The notes: generated from the sequence alone by a model not told the origin. A stretch of DNA of 64,000 bases from Ananas comosus (GCF_001540865.1 NC_033625.1:12229783-12293782), one strand, 5' to 3'; shown: positions 11,880-25,761, counted from the stretch's first letter. Program-made: numbers and translations.

Positions 11880-13438
11880 TGTCGTTGGATGGTGAAAATG
11901 GAGTGGAGTTCATGGTGGAGGGATTAGGAGGAGGATTTTAAGAGACAGAGAAGAGAGAGAGAGAGAAGAGAGAGAAAGTGGAACGTGCACTGTGTCGCTG
12001 TGTGAGAATGAGATGGACAAAAGAGGGAAAGTACCAATTGATCATTTTGCATAAAAGGACCATTTCTTTTCAATTTTTCTATTTTGAGTCTTCTCAATTT
12101 TTTTTTGAATTTTGAATTTGTCAAGGGGACGATTTTTAAATTTTAATCTTCAATTTTTCTATTTTGGTTCCGCGTAAAACAAACTGAAAATTTATTTCCG
12201 GTATAAAAAAATATATATTTTTCCACCAACTTGGTTAGGCGTAAAAATATTTTTGGTTCCGCGTAAAACGAATTAAAAAATTATTCTCAGTATGGAAAAA
12301 TAATTTTTCCACTTGCTTGGTTAGGCGTAAAAATATTTTTTCATAAAAGTATTTTTACAGAATTTGCAAAAAAATTGAAGCTTTAATTTTTCGTTATTTT
12401 TTGGCGAAAAATAAGAACTCAAGATGTGTAAACAAAATTTAAAATTTTTTTTTTCCAGCTAACCAAATAAATGTCGATTTTTTTCCTTTTCGGCCAAACA
12501 AATGTCGATGTAAAACTATTTTTTTTCTACAAATCAAACACTACAAACTGTATAACTTTTGTTCCACCAAAATTTTTTTCACGTAAAATTATTTTTACAA
12601 TTTTACGTTAAACCAAACGAACCCTAATCAGTTGTATAAATTCAGCTATGCAAAATACTATCTATACAGTCCATATAGGGATATACATCCTACACTCATT
12701 TTATTCAGAAGTTCAAAAAATTTTAAATAGATTTTTATTAAAAAATTATAAAACTAGTAGAGTGATCTAAGTCATCGAAAATTTAGGGCGTAAGATATAT
12801 ACTTACAAATTTCTAGCGTACAAATAGCATTGCTACATAAGATTAATTGAAAATAGATAAAATTATGACTAGTTTGGTAATATAACCGCAGCTGTGGCCA
12901 GAGAAATATGCGACTATGTCAAATTAGTACAATTGGCCAAATTAGTAAATCTTAAACCGGGTAAAGTTTAGGGCCATGATGGATTTTGATTTTTAAAACA
13001 CCAATAAACAAAAATATCCCATAAAAGCACTAAAAAAAGGAAAAAAAAATTACAGAAATTTAAAAACAAAGGACAAATGTAAAATAACAAAAACAAAAAC
13101 GGACTTTGATGCAAAATTACACCAAGAACGAATCCTGGACCGACAACGCCACCGCAATCTGCGCTCGCCACTTCGAACATTGAAAGAGAAATGAAATTAT
13201 TGCGTGAACCGGGTTTATCCGTACGATATGGTACACCACCTTTTAGAACATCAATCATTAAATTCAGTAAAATATGTTCTATTAATTAACACCCATTAAA
13301 TATTAAATAAATACATTATACCAAAATTCATTAATTTCAAACAGTTAGCTCGTATAAATATAGCAATATTAGATTTTTAATTTTAAAACATAAACGGTAC
13401 AAAAAATAGACACCATAGATGTGTTGGTTTTACTGTAA
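11880..13438. other. ABA4 promoter side and AT-rich intergenic DNA
   Basis: GA/CT-rich sequence to about 12010 probably contains the ABA4 5' UTR and core promoter. From 12050 to 12620 there are diverged direct repeats with GGTTCCGCGTAAAAC and TTGGTTAGGCGTAAAAATAT. The remainder is AT-rich. A minus-strand open frame at 12968-13258 has no recognisable domain and was not called. Confidence 0.45.
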
Positions 13439-14140
13439 GGGCATGTTTGTTTCGACGTAAGTAGGCTTGGGGTAGAAGTGGACTTGGAGTTGAAGTGGAG
13501 TTGTGGTGAAAATTAGTTCACTTCTGCTGTTTGTTTCTAACTGTGGAAGTGCAGTTCTGTGAGTTCTGTTGTTTGTTTGGTAGGAAGTAGATGGCGTAAA
13601 AAGTGTATATTTCCATCCCTGGTATAGTTACCTCCGAAGTGAAATTATTGTTTATTTTGTAACTTATAGTTAATAATAAATTATAATAAATAAAAACTAA
13701 TATAATTATATATGTATATAATTATATATATATATGTATAATTATAAAATAAAATTTTAAAAAATTATATTATTTGTTTGCATATAAATTATAATAATGC
13801 AACAAATAAAATTCTAAAGTTAAAAAATTATTAACATTTAACAAATTCATTTTTCATCATTTTCTAAATATACAAATTAAACAAAAAATATATTAAAACT
13901 TACCTAACCAAAATATATTAAAACTTACCTAACACATTACCCACTCTTGCTTTATTTTCGACTTCACCGAAATTGACTTCGTCCCGTGGGAGGGCGAAGT
14001 CAATTTCACCTTTTTGGGTGAACCGGACTTTCGGGCGTAATAAAATTACGGTGAACCAAACAACGGAAGTGATTAGTTTTCACCGAAAATTACTTCCCCC
14101 TTCCCACTTCCATCCCACTTTCGTACAAACAAACAGACCC
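13439..14140. mobile_element. Tourist-like MITE (PIF/Harbinger type)
   Basis: The left end GGGCATGTTTGTTTCGACG is inverted at the right as CGTACAAACAAACAGACCC. TAA flanks both ends (13436-13438 and 14141-14143), the usual Tourist target. Words from the two arms (AAGTGGA, ACTTCCAC, TTGACTTCG) recur inverted. No transposase is encoded. Confidence 0.72.
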
Positions 14141-15555
14141 TAAGCGTTTACGCTATTTGCTTAAATAAATAACAGAACTGAAAAAATTCAATTAGTTTTA
14201 TAGCGGCACAAATAAATAAACAACAAAAGGATCGTCTTTTTTTTTTCTGATAGTCTTTTTTTTTTTTTCTGAACTCCAGCTCATTCGAAAGTTTATTTCA
14301 AACTGAACTTTATTTTGTATTTGGTTAGCCGTAAATATACCGAAAGTTATTTTTTCACTTGAAAAATTATTTTTTGTGTTTATTTAACCATAAATTTTTT
14401 TTTCGAAAAACTATTTTATAGATTTGAGAAAAATTGAAGTGTTTCGTTTGTGAAAAATGGAAACGAAAATTCAAGCTGTGCAAAATTTTCTTATTTATTT
14501 TTTTCCGTCTGAACTAAACAAATGTGAAATTTTTCCTTCCAACGAAATAAATATTGATGAAAAATTATTTTTTTTCTCCAACAAACTAAATGCTATAAAA
14601 CGTAAAACTTTTTTTCCACCGAAAGTCTTTTTTATCTACAAGAAGTATTTTAACTATTTTATGTATAACCAAACAGGGACTTTTGGTTCAGCATAAAATG
14701 AACCGAAAAAGTAGTTTTGGTATGAAAAATACTTTTCTGCTTGTTTGGTTTTTACGGATTTGAAAAAAAAATTTATTTTTTGCTGTATTTCGGTGGAAAA
14801 TGAAAACTCAAGCTACGTAAAACTTTATTTATTTATTTTTTTGATCGAACCAAATAAATGTGAATTTTTTTTTTCTTTAGACCAAATAAATATCGATAAG
14901 AAATTATTTTTTTTCCACCAATCAAATACTATAAAACGTAAATCTTTTTTTTTCAAAAATTTTGGTTCACGAAAAATTATTTTCCATGGTAAACAGACCC
15001 TTAGCAATTTAGCATTGCAATAAAGAGGCGCAATGAGTATAGTTAATTTCCATACACCGGGTCCACGGTGTAGTTTCTGGTTAGAGGGGAAATAGAAAAT
15101 CAGTTGCGTGAAAGCAAAAGAAAATGTTTGAATTAGGATGTGAATCCAATCACTAGTTGACACGTGTAGATATATTCTTTTATTACTAAACCGACCAAGT
15201 AACTGGGATCCGACACGTGGCACATTTGGGCGTAATCATTTAATCTGGTCGACCTATATATGTTCCCATATTATTCTTTTTTAATTTTTAGAGATAGATA
15301 TATAAATAAATGTATGTAATCTATTTGAATTATCAATTATTGTGATCTAATTATCTCATTCTCTTTTTAAAAACTTTAATTTGAACTGTTTAATTTCAGC
15401 TAAATTAGATACATCTAAATTGTAAAACGAAAGAGCAGTTATATGAAGCAAAATGTTGGATGATAAAATTAAAATTTTTGAAAGTTGAACTATCGTCGAA
15501 CTATTCAAAAGTTGTAGCTCAGATAAGTTTTATATATTTTGACCTTTTGTGTTTA
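14141..15555. other. AT-rich region with diverged repeats
   Basis: From 14310 to 15000 there are several diverged copies of a unit with AAAACTCAAGCT, ATAAATGTGAA and TATAAAACGTAAA, probably an old tandem or nested non-autonomous element. No gene is seen. The rest is non-coding AT-rich DNA. Confidence 0.45.
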
Positions 15556-15862
15556 AGTTTATCTGTAAATTTTCACACACTAGTAGAATTCAAGCCTTAT
15601 ATATTGTTGGGTAAATTAAACAATTGATTATTGAACTTTTAATAAAATTTTAATTTTATCATCCATCATCAATTTTTAGCTTTTATTTAATTGGATTATT
15701 ATTAGTAAAATTTTATTAAAAGTTCAATAATCAATTGTTTAATTTACCCAACAATATATAAGNTTTATCTGTAAATTTTCACACACTAGTAGAATTCAAG
15801 CCTTATATATTGTTGGGTAAATTAAACAATTGATTATTGAACTTTTAATAAAATTTTATGTT
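15556..15862. repeat. Hairpin element with a direct repeat at a single-n join
   Basis: From about 15596 to 15762 the sequence is a long near-perfect inverted repeat: CTTATATATTGTTGGGTAAA at the left, TTTACCCAACAATATATAAG at the right. A single n follows at 15763, and then 15764 onwards repeats 15556 onwards (TTTATCTGTAAATTTTCACA and beyond). This is either a palindromic MITE plus a duplication, or an assembly fold-back. Confidence 0.75.
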
Positions 15863-16560
15863 AGTCGACACTCATCAATTTTTAGCTTTTATTTAATTGG
15901 ATTATTATTAGTAAAATTTTATTAACACTTTTCAACGAGTTGATGATAGGGAGCTAGCTAATTTAACTATTAAGAAGCTACACGATAATAATTGATTACC
16001 AATATTTATAAATTACTATGTTGTCTCCAAATTATTATTATTATCATTAATAAATAAATTTAAAAACATGGTACGTGCGATAATTGAATTAGCAATCAAA
16101 TTATCTACGATTAATAAATTCATTGTCGTGTCATCTATAAAATATGATATTGTAACATATTTAGCTATTAATTATAACTTATTGTCATGTTTAACAAATC
16201 ATAGAAAAATTTAACAAAATAATTTGATTAAAGAAAAACTCAAAGTTCAGTGAATTAATTGAAATAGATTGAATATTGATAACTTAAAAAGAAATTTCAT
16301 TGAAAGTTGGGTACCAAAGATATAATTCATCTTATATCGATTGCTAACACGTTGACACATACAATAAGGATCTTTTTAATTAGCTCATTCACACACTTTA
16401 GGGGGCACCATTTGTTGGATAAAATTATAAATACAGTGTACGTAGTTGAAAATGCATATGGTGAAAAATGCAATAGCTATAATTATGTGTATTTTGTTTG
16501 AATGGATATAGTGGAAAGTTGTGCTCTCCTGTTCTTACAATTTTAGAATTTCAAATTTTG
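15863..16560. other. AT-rich intergenic DNA
   Basis: No gene, structured repeat or transposon end was recognised in this stretch. Confidence 0.4.
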
Positions 16561-16564
16561 CATA

Positions 16565-17325
16565 CTTTAGGTAGGGGCAGACGTAGTTGTCCCGCAGACG
16601 GTCCTGGGTGAGTGTAGTGGATGCTCCTCACGATTGTACGGATTTGGTTGTGAGTCGGGGCTTAACCTTCGGGTAAAGTCGGAATTATTGGGTTATGGAA
16701 ACAAAGGTAAATGGCATGCATCATGAGCATAGTAGTTGCTAGTATTTATTTACCTTACCTGCTTCTTATTTCATATTGCAAAGGCATAGTAGCATGCTAG
16801 AAAGTTATTATTTGGCTAACCCTTCTACTTTTGCTTGCTTAGACCTAGCGGGAAAATCGGCGGCGTCAGTAGCCGAACCTACTGAAAACTATTTATTAGT
16901 TCTCATCCTACATTGTTGCAGGGCCGAGTACGGGCGGACAGGTTGAGGACCGCAGTAAGGGCATATCGCCCTAGCTAGCTAGCAACCACCTATGCATTAG
17001 AGTTGGGTACCATTTTGAGAATTTCATGTATTGAGAGACTTATGTTGTATTTTGGTGAGGTTGCTAGAGATGTTATGTATCTATTTGATGCAAGTTGTAT
17101 TATATGGATGTAAAAATGGTTGAATGTCAAATGTAATAGTTAGATTCTTTCTTGCTCTTGCTTGTACTATACTCGCATTATATCATGTATGTTGTTGATG
17201 TTTCTCCTGGGCAACTAGATGTACATGATTGCTTGTTGAGCCTTGGGCGGACAGGGGAGGCTCTATCCATTCGGCGTCTGTTGACGCGCCTGAACCGGCC
17301 AAATAGGCGGTCGCGGGCCGTGACA
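16565..17325 (+). mobile_element. Gypsy-type LTR fragment
   Basis: The right part reads AGACCTAGCGGGAAAATCGG, CCTACTGAAAACTATTTATT and ends in CGCGGGCCGTGACA. The same landmarks in the same order occur in the better-defined solo LTR at 27513-29726 (ACTTAGTGGGAGGACC, CCCACTGAAGACTACTTG, end GGGGCGTGACA). The left end was not found and no target duplication is seen, so it is called a truncated LTR. Confidence 0.6.
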
Positions 17326-18800
17326 CACACCCTCTCTCTCTCCACTCCCATGTAAACCCACGCCCGGCGCTCAATCCCCTTCATCGCACTTCATCAACCC
17401 GGAGCTCGATCCCCTTCATTGCATGCCCCTGCTTCATCAACTTAGCGCTCGTTCCCCTTCATCGCACGCCCCTGCTTCATCAACTCGACGCTCAATCCAA
17501 GCAAAAACCTTGAACTTCCTCTTAATCTCCCTCGCTCTCTCTTCGATTTGTTGTTGCGATCAAATTTCGAAGATCTGAGCAATTTCGAAGTGATTGAGAT
17601 GTAGTTGTTGAGCCGATCGAGTTAAACTGCAATTTTCCTATTTGATCGCGCGGATTTGATCGCACTGCTCCAAAGCTTCCTTAGGTGCGTCGATCGTTAT
17701 ATTCTTCACTAATTACGTTTGGATTCATCCCAATTTAAGTATTTTTATCTATTTTTTTAGCTATTTGATTGTGCCTCTGTTGGAAAATTTCATATAATTT
17801 TTTGATCTCCTCTTCTTATTTGATCTATATATAGTGTTAGATTGGATATTGTACATGTAGAGTGTAAATTTTTATTCTATGTCTCAATTTTTGCTTGGTT
17901 GTGTTGTAGCTGGATTTGTTATTTTCAGCTAGGTATTTAGATTTTTCTGAATGTTATTTAATCTGTGTAAAGGAGAAAAAGAGAAAGAAAAGAAACAAAT
18001 GAGGGATTATGTTGTAAATTATATGCAATACCTACCAAAATGGTTGTATAACTAAAAACTAATTGAACAGAGGGATCGAATAAAGTTTAAGAATAAGGCT
18101 CATGTGTACAAAAGAGATGTATATTATTTATGCAGTTATTCAACTATATACACATATATGTAGACATGGTGGACATCCATATTTTAATCAGCATATAAGT
18201 AAATATACCAAGTATCCATATCTTTATTTATATTTAATCCTTAATTATCAAAATCTAAAAAATCATCCATATTAATCAAGTTTACATCTCTTTGTATCCT
18301 TAGTCTCTGTAAAATCATCCATTTGTATATATACCCTTGTAAAATCTGAATTTTCATACATGCACTAAAAATCCTAAATTACCTACACTGTGTACTATGA
18401 TGCAAATAGAAGGTGCCTTCTTAAGAAACTTAATTTAATACAAAACCAACCTCTCCCCCTCCTCCCCCTTTACGCCTCTTGATCTAAGCCCTAACCCTAG
18501 TTTTGCTCCTCGGTTCTTTTCCTTAATGGCTTCTCCCAGTTAACTTCTTCGTCACCGGTGGTCCTCTTCACAAATCCAAGCTCAATCCCAAACTGCGGCA
18601 CGGCGCTCCTTTTTCTCTGCTTCTTGTGCTTGCTTTCGGCAAAATTAAGCTCCAATTCAGACAATGGATCCAAAGAGATTACCATCGATACTAGTATAAT
18701 CCCTTACCAGTGTTTTTTAATTGAAGCACCATCCACTATCTTTTTTCTGACAATAATGTGCTAATATGTATACCATGCTATCTAAGTTTTATCATGTAGT
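17326..18800. other. Non-coding region with C/T-rich segments
   Basis: At 17370-17490 a unit containing CCCTTCATCGCA and CCCCTGCTTCATCAAC is repeated about three times. A pyrimidine-rich stretch at 18445-18560 resembles a plant 5' UTR, and short open frames lie on both strands at 18497-18764. These may be a captured gene fragment, but no family is recognised. Confidence 0.35.
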
Positions 18801-19079
18801 ATTAGTGGATCTTATTGTTTTTGAGACATATCTGTATTTGATGAAGCAAAATTAGTTATTCGATCACTTAGCCGCTGAAGCAAAATTAGGTGGGCCGATG
18901 CATTATCGGTGGATGTACCCTATCAAGAGGTAAGAGATTCTAATACTAATGGTTTTATATTCTATAAGTTTGTAATTAATTAATTTACTTCTTATGCGTT
19001 ATACTACTTTGTTTTGCTAATTTTTATAATTCTTGACTTTGCAAGCTCTATGATGTGCTTAAAATCTTACATATGTAAT

Positions 19080-20218
19080 AAAGCTCAACCCGAAGGCTCA
19101 ATTGCAGAAGGATATATTGCAGAAGAATGTTTAACTTTTTGTTCAAGATATTTTGAAGGCATTGAAACTATATTCAATTGATCACGAAGAAATTGTGACA
19201 ATGTCAATAGTGGAGAAGATTTCATGTTTTTATCTGGTAGACGAGCTATAGGGAAGGTGGAAAGTGTTATTCTAGATGAAATTTCTTTAGCACAAGCACA
19301 CTATTATGTATTACTTCATTATGAGAAAATTCCTGACTATCGAAGGTTAGGACCATTGCAAGATTAATTAGGTATATGAGTTCCTACATGCATTAATTGA
19401 TCATGTTTAATACAGTAATTTTTTAGCAGCCCAACGAAGAGCCAACCGGAGCATTCGCGCTAACCAAAGTGTTGAGCATAAATGGCTGGTTGAAAAGTTT
19501 CTTGGATGGCTCTTTGGGCAAGTATAGCCATTAAATCAACAAATTAGGTATAATTTTAAGGTGCCAAAAATGACTTCTTAGAGATAATTATGTGACTTGA
19601 TTATTTTAGTTTTTTAGATACCAAAAATGGCAAAGAGTAAGTGCTCAGATGAAATTATAGCAATTGCACGAGGTCCAAACAACGTTGTTAAAAAATTTAG
19701 TGGTTTCATCATTAATGGGTTTAGATTCCACACAAAGGATCGTGAAAAGTTAAGAAAAACTCAAAATTCTGGAGTTATGGTTGAAGCAGAGAGACAAGCT
19801 TATTATGGTGTACTTATAGATATTATTTAACTTGATTATTATGAGAGTTTTAAGATTGTCTTATTTCGTTGTGATTGGGCGGATATCACGTCGCCAAAAG
19901 GATTAAAGAAAGACACAAATGGATGCACTCTAGTGAACTTTTCCAAGTTGATACACACGGGACGATTATTGAAAGATGATCTATTTGTATTTTCATCTCA
20001 AGCAAAATAAGTATTCTATATACAAGACCCAGATATGAGGAATGGTCTCAAGTTGTCATGACAAAACCAAGAGACTTATACGATATGAGAGTACATTTGC
20101 AGGATGACGCTGAAACTTACACTCAATGCATGTCATGTGATGTTATTGTTATTGATGAATTAAATGACTTTATAAGTTGGGCTAGAAAAGATACTGATGA
20201 AAATAATATTGTAGTTTG
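19080..20218 (+). pseudogene. CACTA TNP2-type transposase, C-terminal remnant
   Basis: The frame from about 19083 reads PEGSIAEGYIAEECLTFCSR, the hallmark of the DUF4218 region of CACTA TNP2 proteins, then a TGA stop at about 19182, then GRRAIGKVESVILDEISLAQ and HYYVLLHYEKIPDYRR. After an apparent intron, 19427-19530 resembles the next block. The piece 19627-19830 reads FSGFIINGFRFHTKDREK and continues through NSGVMVEAERQAYYGVLIDI, typical of DUF4216. A TAA interrupts it and the frame resumes as DYYESFKIVLFRCDWAD, TLVNFSKLIHTGR and VFYIQDPDMRNG with another stop. At least three stops show it is dead. The catalytic N-terminal half (Transposase_21) was not found. Confidence 0.8.
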
Positions 20219-21086
20219 ATGTATTATAGTCTCTATATAGTATTTAGAATGTCTAGTCTAGTTTTTATATACTCAAACTTTAGAGGCTTGCAATTCTAAT
20301 CCACTTTTCCTTAATTAAATATCTTTTTGTGAATTAGTAATATTTTAAACTTTTTTTGGGTGGTTAGTGTCATGCACAAAACTTCTCTATTTTAATTTTT
20401 CTTTATGATGGTGCTTTCGACAAGGTGATTGCGGAATTAGCAAAGAGTGGTGAGATTCAAGCTACTGTCCCGTTGCATCCATTACTTGAGGTATATTTTT
20501 TTTTTATTTTGCATGCACAAGAAATATATTTTGCTTCTATTGTCCTTCTTTATATTTGGTTCTAATTTGCTTCCATTGTCCTTTATATAAAAGAATGAAA
20601 GAGATTATTCTCTATTGGCTTTTTATAATATTTTTTACATTCCCAGGTGATGTTATATTGAGATTCTTTAGCAATATGAAAAGGTATAGATAGATTTTAT
20701 CCCAAATACACTAAGAAGGATTGGATATTAATCATGCCAACAAAATAATTGGTAAGTCTGCCATTTTGATTGTCTAGTTTATTTAGTAGATTAAATAGTT
20801 GGATTTTATTAGTAGACTAAAATTCAACATCTGAAATTATATCCGAGTTATAAAATTCAGAATCGAGACCAAACTTATACTTTCTGACATGAATATAGCA
20901 CCAATTTTGCAAAAAAAGAAATTTTGATGCAATATAGAGAATAAGCTCAGATTATGCCTATAAAGCCTTGATAATTTGATGTGAGAATGACACTTTGCCT
21001 TTGCTGTTTCTTGAAGTATCTCTTTTTGTTTCTTTAGCTACATTGAAGAAAGATCATTTAAAAGATTTGTTGATTGTGCAGAGATT

Positions 21087-23848
21087 ATGGCTAAGCTGAA
21101 AAGATTGAGAAAGATAGTTGAAGACAATAATTCCCAAACTAGTGAAGATGATGCTACACATTTCTCAAGATTAAATTCTTTGCAAGCTGCCTCAAAGCCT
21201 ACTTCATCACACATGGAATCCTCACAATCTGAATTTTCACAAACTCAACCTCAAGTTCAAGAATCAGCTGAAACGGAGTATATAAATGCAGTGGAGATAA
21301 TTGGTAACTCTTATCTCTTATTATAAATAGTAGCTTGTTGTACATATGCTTGGCTCAATGTTGAATAGATAATATACGGTTGACAGCAGTCATCAGGATT
21401 ACATACGGTTGACAGTAGTCATCATAGTTAAAAGCTAGTAGTAATAGCATAGAAGTATAACAACAGACTGTTTCACCCCACGGACAAACAATTACAGTGA
21501 GGTTTTCCACACAGTAAACTCAGAAAGAAAAAATACCAAAATGAGACCTTCCTATTAGTAAGTCGACAAAATATGCTGTCAGAACAGTGAAGGCATGCCC
21601 AAAAAACTCCTGTACCATACAAAAAGCCCATCCCATCTAGGAAGATATGCATTGTAGAAGTAGTCTATTGAAAGCAGCCGAAAAAGCAGTTAATCTTTCT
21701 CCCTTCCACCACCAAAGTTCGTTCTTTGATCTCACCTAATGCTTCCAAAAAGATAACTCTGTATATTAACATAGAATTGACATTTTACCTGGTCATATTT
21801 CTCTATTTGTCCTTCAAATCGACCTGCATATTGGATTAAGTTACTATCAAAATCAACACTAGAAGAGAACAAACAAATAGGCTACCATGAGCAAAACTAC
21901 ATCCACACCTTCTATTCTCCCTTCAAAAACATCAGAATGGTTTCTTAGAATTTCTTTCCAGTATCCTTTACCGAGCCTTCAAAAGAAGAAAGGAAGAGAG
22001 ATAAAGAGTGAGAATTACATCACTTACTGAAATAGGTTATTATCAAACTATTAGAGGCAATGTTATCATAGCCAATAAAGATGACATCTCATGTGCTAAT
22101 TTTAGAATTTTCTCTCAAATTTGTAGATAGCCAAGGAAAGAAAAGAAAGAAATCAACAATGCATGCAAAGGATGTATGGAGTTTATCGGATGCAGAGAGA
22201 GTGGTGATAGTATGCAATTTGTTGGGCCAACCGGTGAAAAAAGTGGGGGCATCTTAGGTGGGTGGCTTGGGATTATTGCACGAAGGCCAAATTTATGTCC
22301 GATTCACTATCCAAGTTGGAAAGTTTTGCCTCTTATGTTCAAAACTAAACTGCTCTTGTTGACTCGGGTAAGTAATTTTTTTTTTTTGGTTATGCCTCTT
22401 AAGTTATATGGAAATCATCAATTGTACTCCTACAAACCCTGCTGCACAAAGCACAACACATCCTTACAACTCACCCTGCTGCACAAAGCACAAAGAACAA
22501 ACCCTACCGCACCTTCTTTAATTGGCCCTTACAACACTACTACTATAGGCCTTTTAATTAATTAGTGCACTACTTTAGGCCTTTGATCCCCATGGCCACA
22601 GTTGAGATAGCTCAATCAATTATCTCTATTGATCTCTTATTCTTTTTTTTTCAGTTGCTGATATATATGTAGAGCAGAATTTCAGTTGCTGATATTTATG
22701 ATTTTTTCTTTCAATTTATGTAGAGTAAGCTTTTGTTTCCTTCCAATGGCAATATTGAGAAGTGGGTATTGAAGTCACTAAGTAGAAAATGGAAGAACTT
22801 CAAGTGTGGACTTAAAGGAAAATATATCATAGATAATTACACAGAGCAAGAAGTTGCAAGTAATGTGCCAAGTGGATTTACATCCCAACAATGGATAGAC
22901 CTTGTTCGTTATTGGTTCTCAGAGAAAAGCAAGGTTGTACCTCATTTCATGGCATTTCTTTTTAATATTCTTGTTTTTTCAATTACTTTTATGATGCAAG
23001 TTAATCATTTTTTTTAATTTGATTAACAATTTTGTTTTGTTAGCCATACTCTCAAATTGGAAAGGTAGCACGTGCCAAGCATATTACTCCTCATACAACT
23101 GGTTTTATGAGTTTTGCTCGGAAAAGAGATCAATTTGTATGTCAATTTTTTTTCTTAATTTGTCATATATATAGTTGATATGATTGTTTTATTTGTAATA
23201 TATATTTTCTTATTAAAATTCTTGCTTGTACAATTAATAACAGGAAAAGGAAAATGGAAGAGAGCCGGGACGTGTCGAGTTTTTTGCATTAACCGACAAA
23301 CGTAAGAATGGGACATATGATGAGAGTTCTCAAGAGGTTTTGGTATGTACACCAAATAAGTGTATAGACTTATTTTTCATAGTGAAAGTTTAGGATCTTT
23401 ACTCCAATTGAAACTTATATAATTTGTATGTAGTTTTACTTTATATACGTTAATAGTTAGTTCTCAATTTATCTTTAATGCAAGATAATATTACGAAGTT
23501 AATAGAAAAGGAAGCAAAAACTGAAAATGAAGCGTTTACCGAAGTCATTGGAAAAGATCGATATGGCCGAGTAAAGGGATATGGAATTGGTGTCACCCCA
23601 ACTCAACTATTCGGAGTACAAGCTCAAATTAAGAATATGGAGAATGGAGGAGTAGATCCTTCGGAAGATATGTGAAAGCTACAAGCACAAATACAAGACG
23701 TGCAAAGTAACTATGACCCTAAGTTGCTAGAGATGCATCAAAATTATGAGCAGAAATTACAAGGGATGCAAAAGAATTATGAATCACAGTTGGAAGATAT
23801 GAAGTACGTAACTATTAGTTCAAATCGCCTCAAAACTGCAATGAGGTA
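21087..23848 (+). pseudogene. Plant transposase (Ptta/En/Spm, Transposase_24-like) remnant
   Basis: Exon-like pieces lie at 21087-21302, about 22120-22370, 22724-22934, 23044-23137, 23245-23343 and 23483-23848. Recognisable parts are LGGWLGIIARRPNLCPIHYP, NIEKWVLKSLSRKWKNFK, VPSGFTSQQWIDLVRYW, KARAKHITPHTTG-like text, DKRKNGTYDESSQEVL and GRVKGYGIGVTP, followed after a TGA by a coiled-coil tail (KLQAQIQDVQ...). This is the layout of the second CACTA gene in plants. A frameshift near 22220 and the stop at 23673 suggest decay. The unrelated AT-rich piece 21330-22110 may be an intron or an insertion. Confidence 0.75.
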
Positions 23849-25761
23849 ATGAATTTTTATCGAACAAAGCTAAAATTTGATTAAGTATTCCAAGATTATT
23901 TTTTTTTTATTGAAGGGGCTCTCAGACAATTTTACCTATGATACTACCTACCGGATGTAAATGATATGTGTTTTTCCTGTTTGGTATGATTACCCAATTT
24001 GGTATTTCTTAATTAATTGTCTTTTTGCACTCCACTTGCACCTTAATACAAGCACATATGTGTAAAAATGCAATAGCTTCATCGTGATGTCATGTTAGTT
24101 TATATTAGTTTTTAAGTTAAGTTGGTTGTTGCTTTCTTTAAATGGCATCCTCTGTTTGCAACTTAATACTATAATAGAATGTGGGACCAAGAAGTAGAAA
24201 ACACTCTACATATCTGCAGAGCTACTAATTTGAACATCAAGTCAATTTCAAGGTCATTTGGATTCCACTCGATAAATGCAACTTGGATTTGTATTAAGAT
24301 CCTTGAAACTCAGATGTCTCCAGATCTGAATCTTGATAGAATTGCAATTCTTTTGAAGTCTCTTTGGCCTCGATTTATGCAACTGGATCTATAATAATCT
24401 GCTAATTTGATAACAACTAGATATAAGCTAGATAATCGATTGCTTTGTTACATTATTGGGGCTATTGGAAGTAATATCATAATTTTGGGACTGATTCCTA
24501 CGCTGTTTGAAAATGTTGCCTTTTGTCTTATTTACGTGCATGTTTTTGACTTTATGTATTGTTCTCGTTGTAACTTTTAATTATTTTTGTAGTTGGAAAA
24601 CTCTAGATTTTTTTGTTGATTATGATAATATAGCATAATCACTTCTTGTTCGTTGTCTTATATCCAATACACTATCAATTTTTGACATATTAACTGCTAC
24701 TATCTTATTGGTTGATGAACCTGAAGATATCTCTAGTTTTTCCTTATTTATGGCTGTGATGAGCATGGCTATTCAAGCATTTGTTACCTTTTTTTTTTTT
24801 TTTATCTAGTGCATACTTGGGTTTGGGATAAGTTGAGTTAATAGCTGGCCAGACAAAATCAAGGCATTCCTAGTTTGTGATGATAATGGATTTTGTAGAG
24901 TAAGTTTTTGCTGTATTTTGTTCGTTTATGTAAAACAAATATAAAACATGAATTTAGTAATTTGTCTCTTTCTTGTTGTTTTATTGGTTGGAAAACTCAA
25001 AAAACTTCTCTTGTGTGTGTGTTGACGGATTTTGTAGAAAAACCTGTGAGCCAACAATTGGAAGCATTTGTAAGCCTCTTAGAGATTTCTTTTTCTTTTT
25101 TATGGCAATCTTGGAGACATCAAACAAATATAAAGTTGTCAACAATTCTGTCTAAATGTTATATCTACAGTGCATATTGGTTAGGACTTAAAGATATCAT
25201 AATTCAACTATGAGATTGTTAATAAGCTTTGGGTTTGAGTTTTTGAAAAGAAATTTGATGATCCTACAATTAAAGATATGCGTGTATTTGTATCGTAACC
25301 TACCTATCTAGAGCTTTAATCACAAACTTTTTTTTCCTCACATTCTATCTGCAGTGATATAAGATTGATGAATTGAGTATTTGTACTAGCTTTAATTTTT
25401 GTTTGCTATTGTAGGGTGAATGTTGTCTGACATATACTATTTTGGTTGGAATCCTGAAGCAGTTGAGCTCTGCTCATATAACTATTCTCATCACATTTTG
25501 TCTGCGGCTACATATAAATTACCAGAGGGCATTCGTTTAAACTGAAAATACTATTTACGCTATACGATTAATAATTCACTGTGAATAAAAAAGTGATGAA
25601 ATTTTTTTGTTCCTATTATTCCATGCTTATACAATAGTAGAGAATTTTTGATTTCTTGATCGGGAGTAGCATTGTTGATTGAAGTTTATTAATGTTGAAA
25701 CATTTTAATATTTTTGTTCATTATTGCAAAGTTTTCGTATTGGCGTGTTTATTTGGTATTA

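Noticed and set aside
13084..13258. Minus-strand frame with VLKGGVPYRTDKPGSRN
   Set aside because: Looks protein-like at first, but it is short, has no start context, no splice partner was found and it runs into AT-rich sequence.
17698..17725. CTTCACTAATTACG as the left end of the CACTA element
   Set aside because: It has CACTA after a CTT that equals the 3 bases following 26268, but the next bases do not match the right end's ACAACAAATTTTAC.
18558..18764. Small plus-strand frame MVLFTNPSSIPNCGTALLFL with hydrophobic start
   Set aside because: It could be a signal peptide, but no family is recognised and the opposite strand is also open, so it is only noted as a possible captured fragment.
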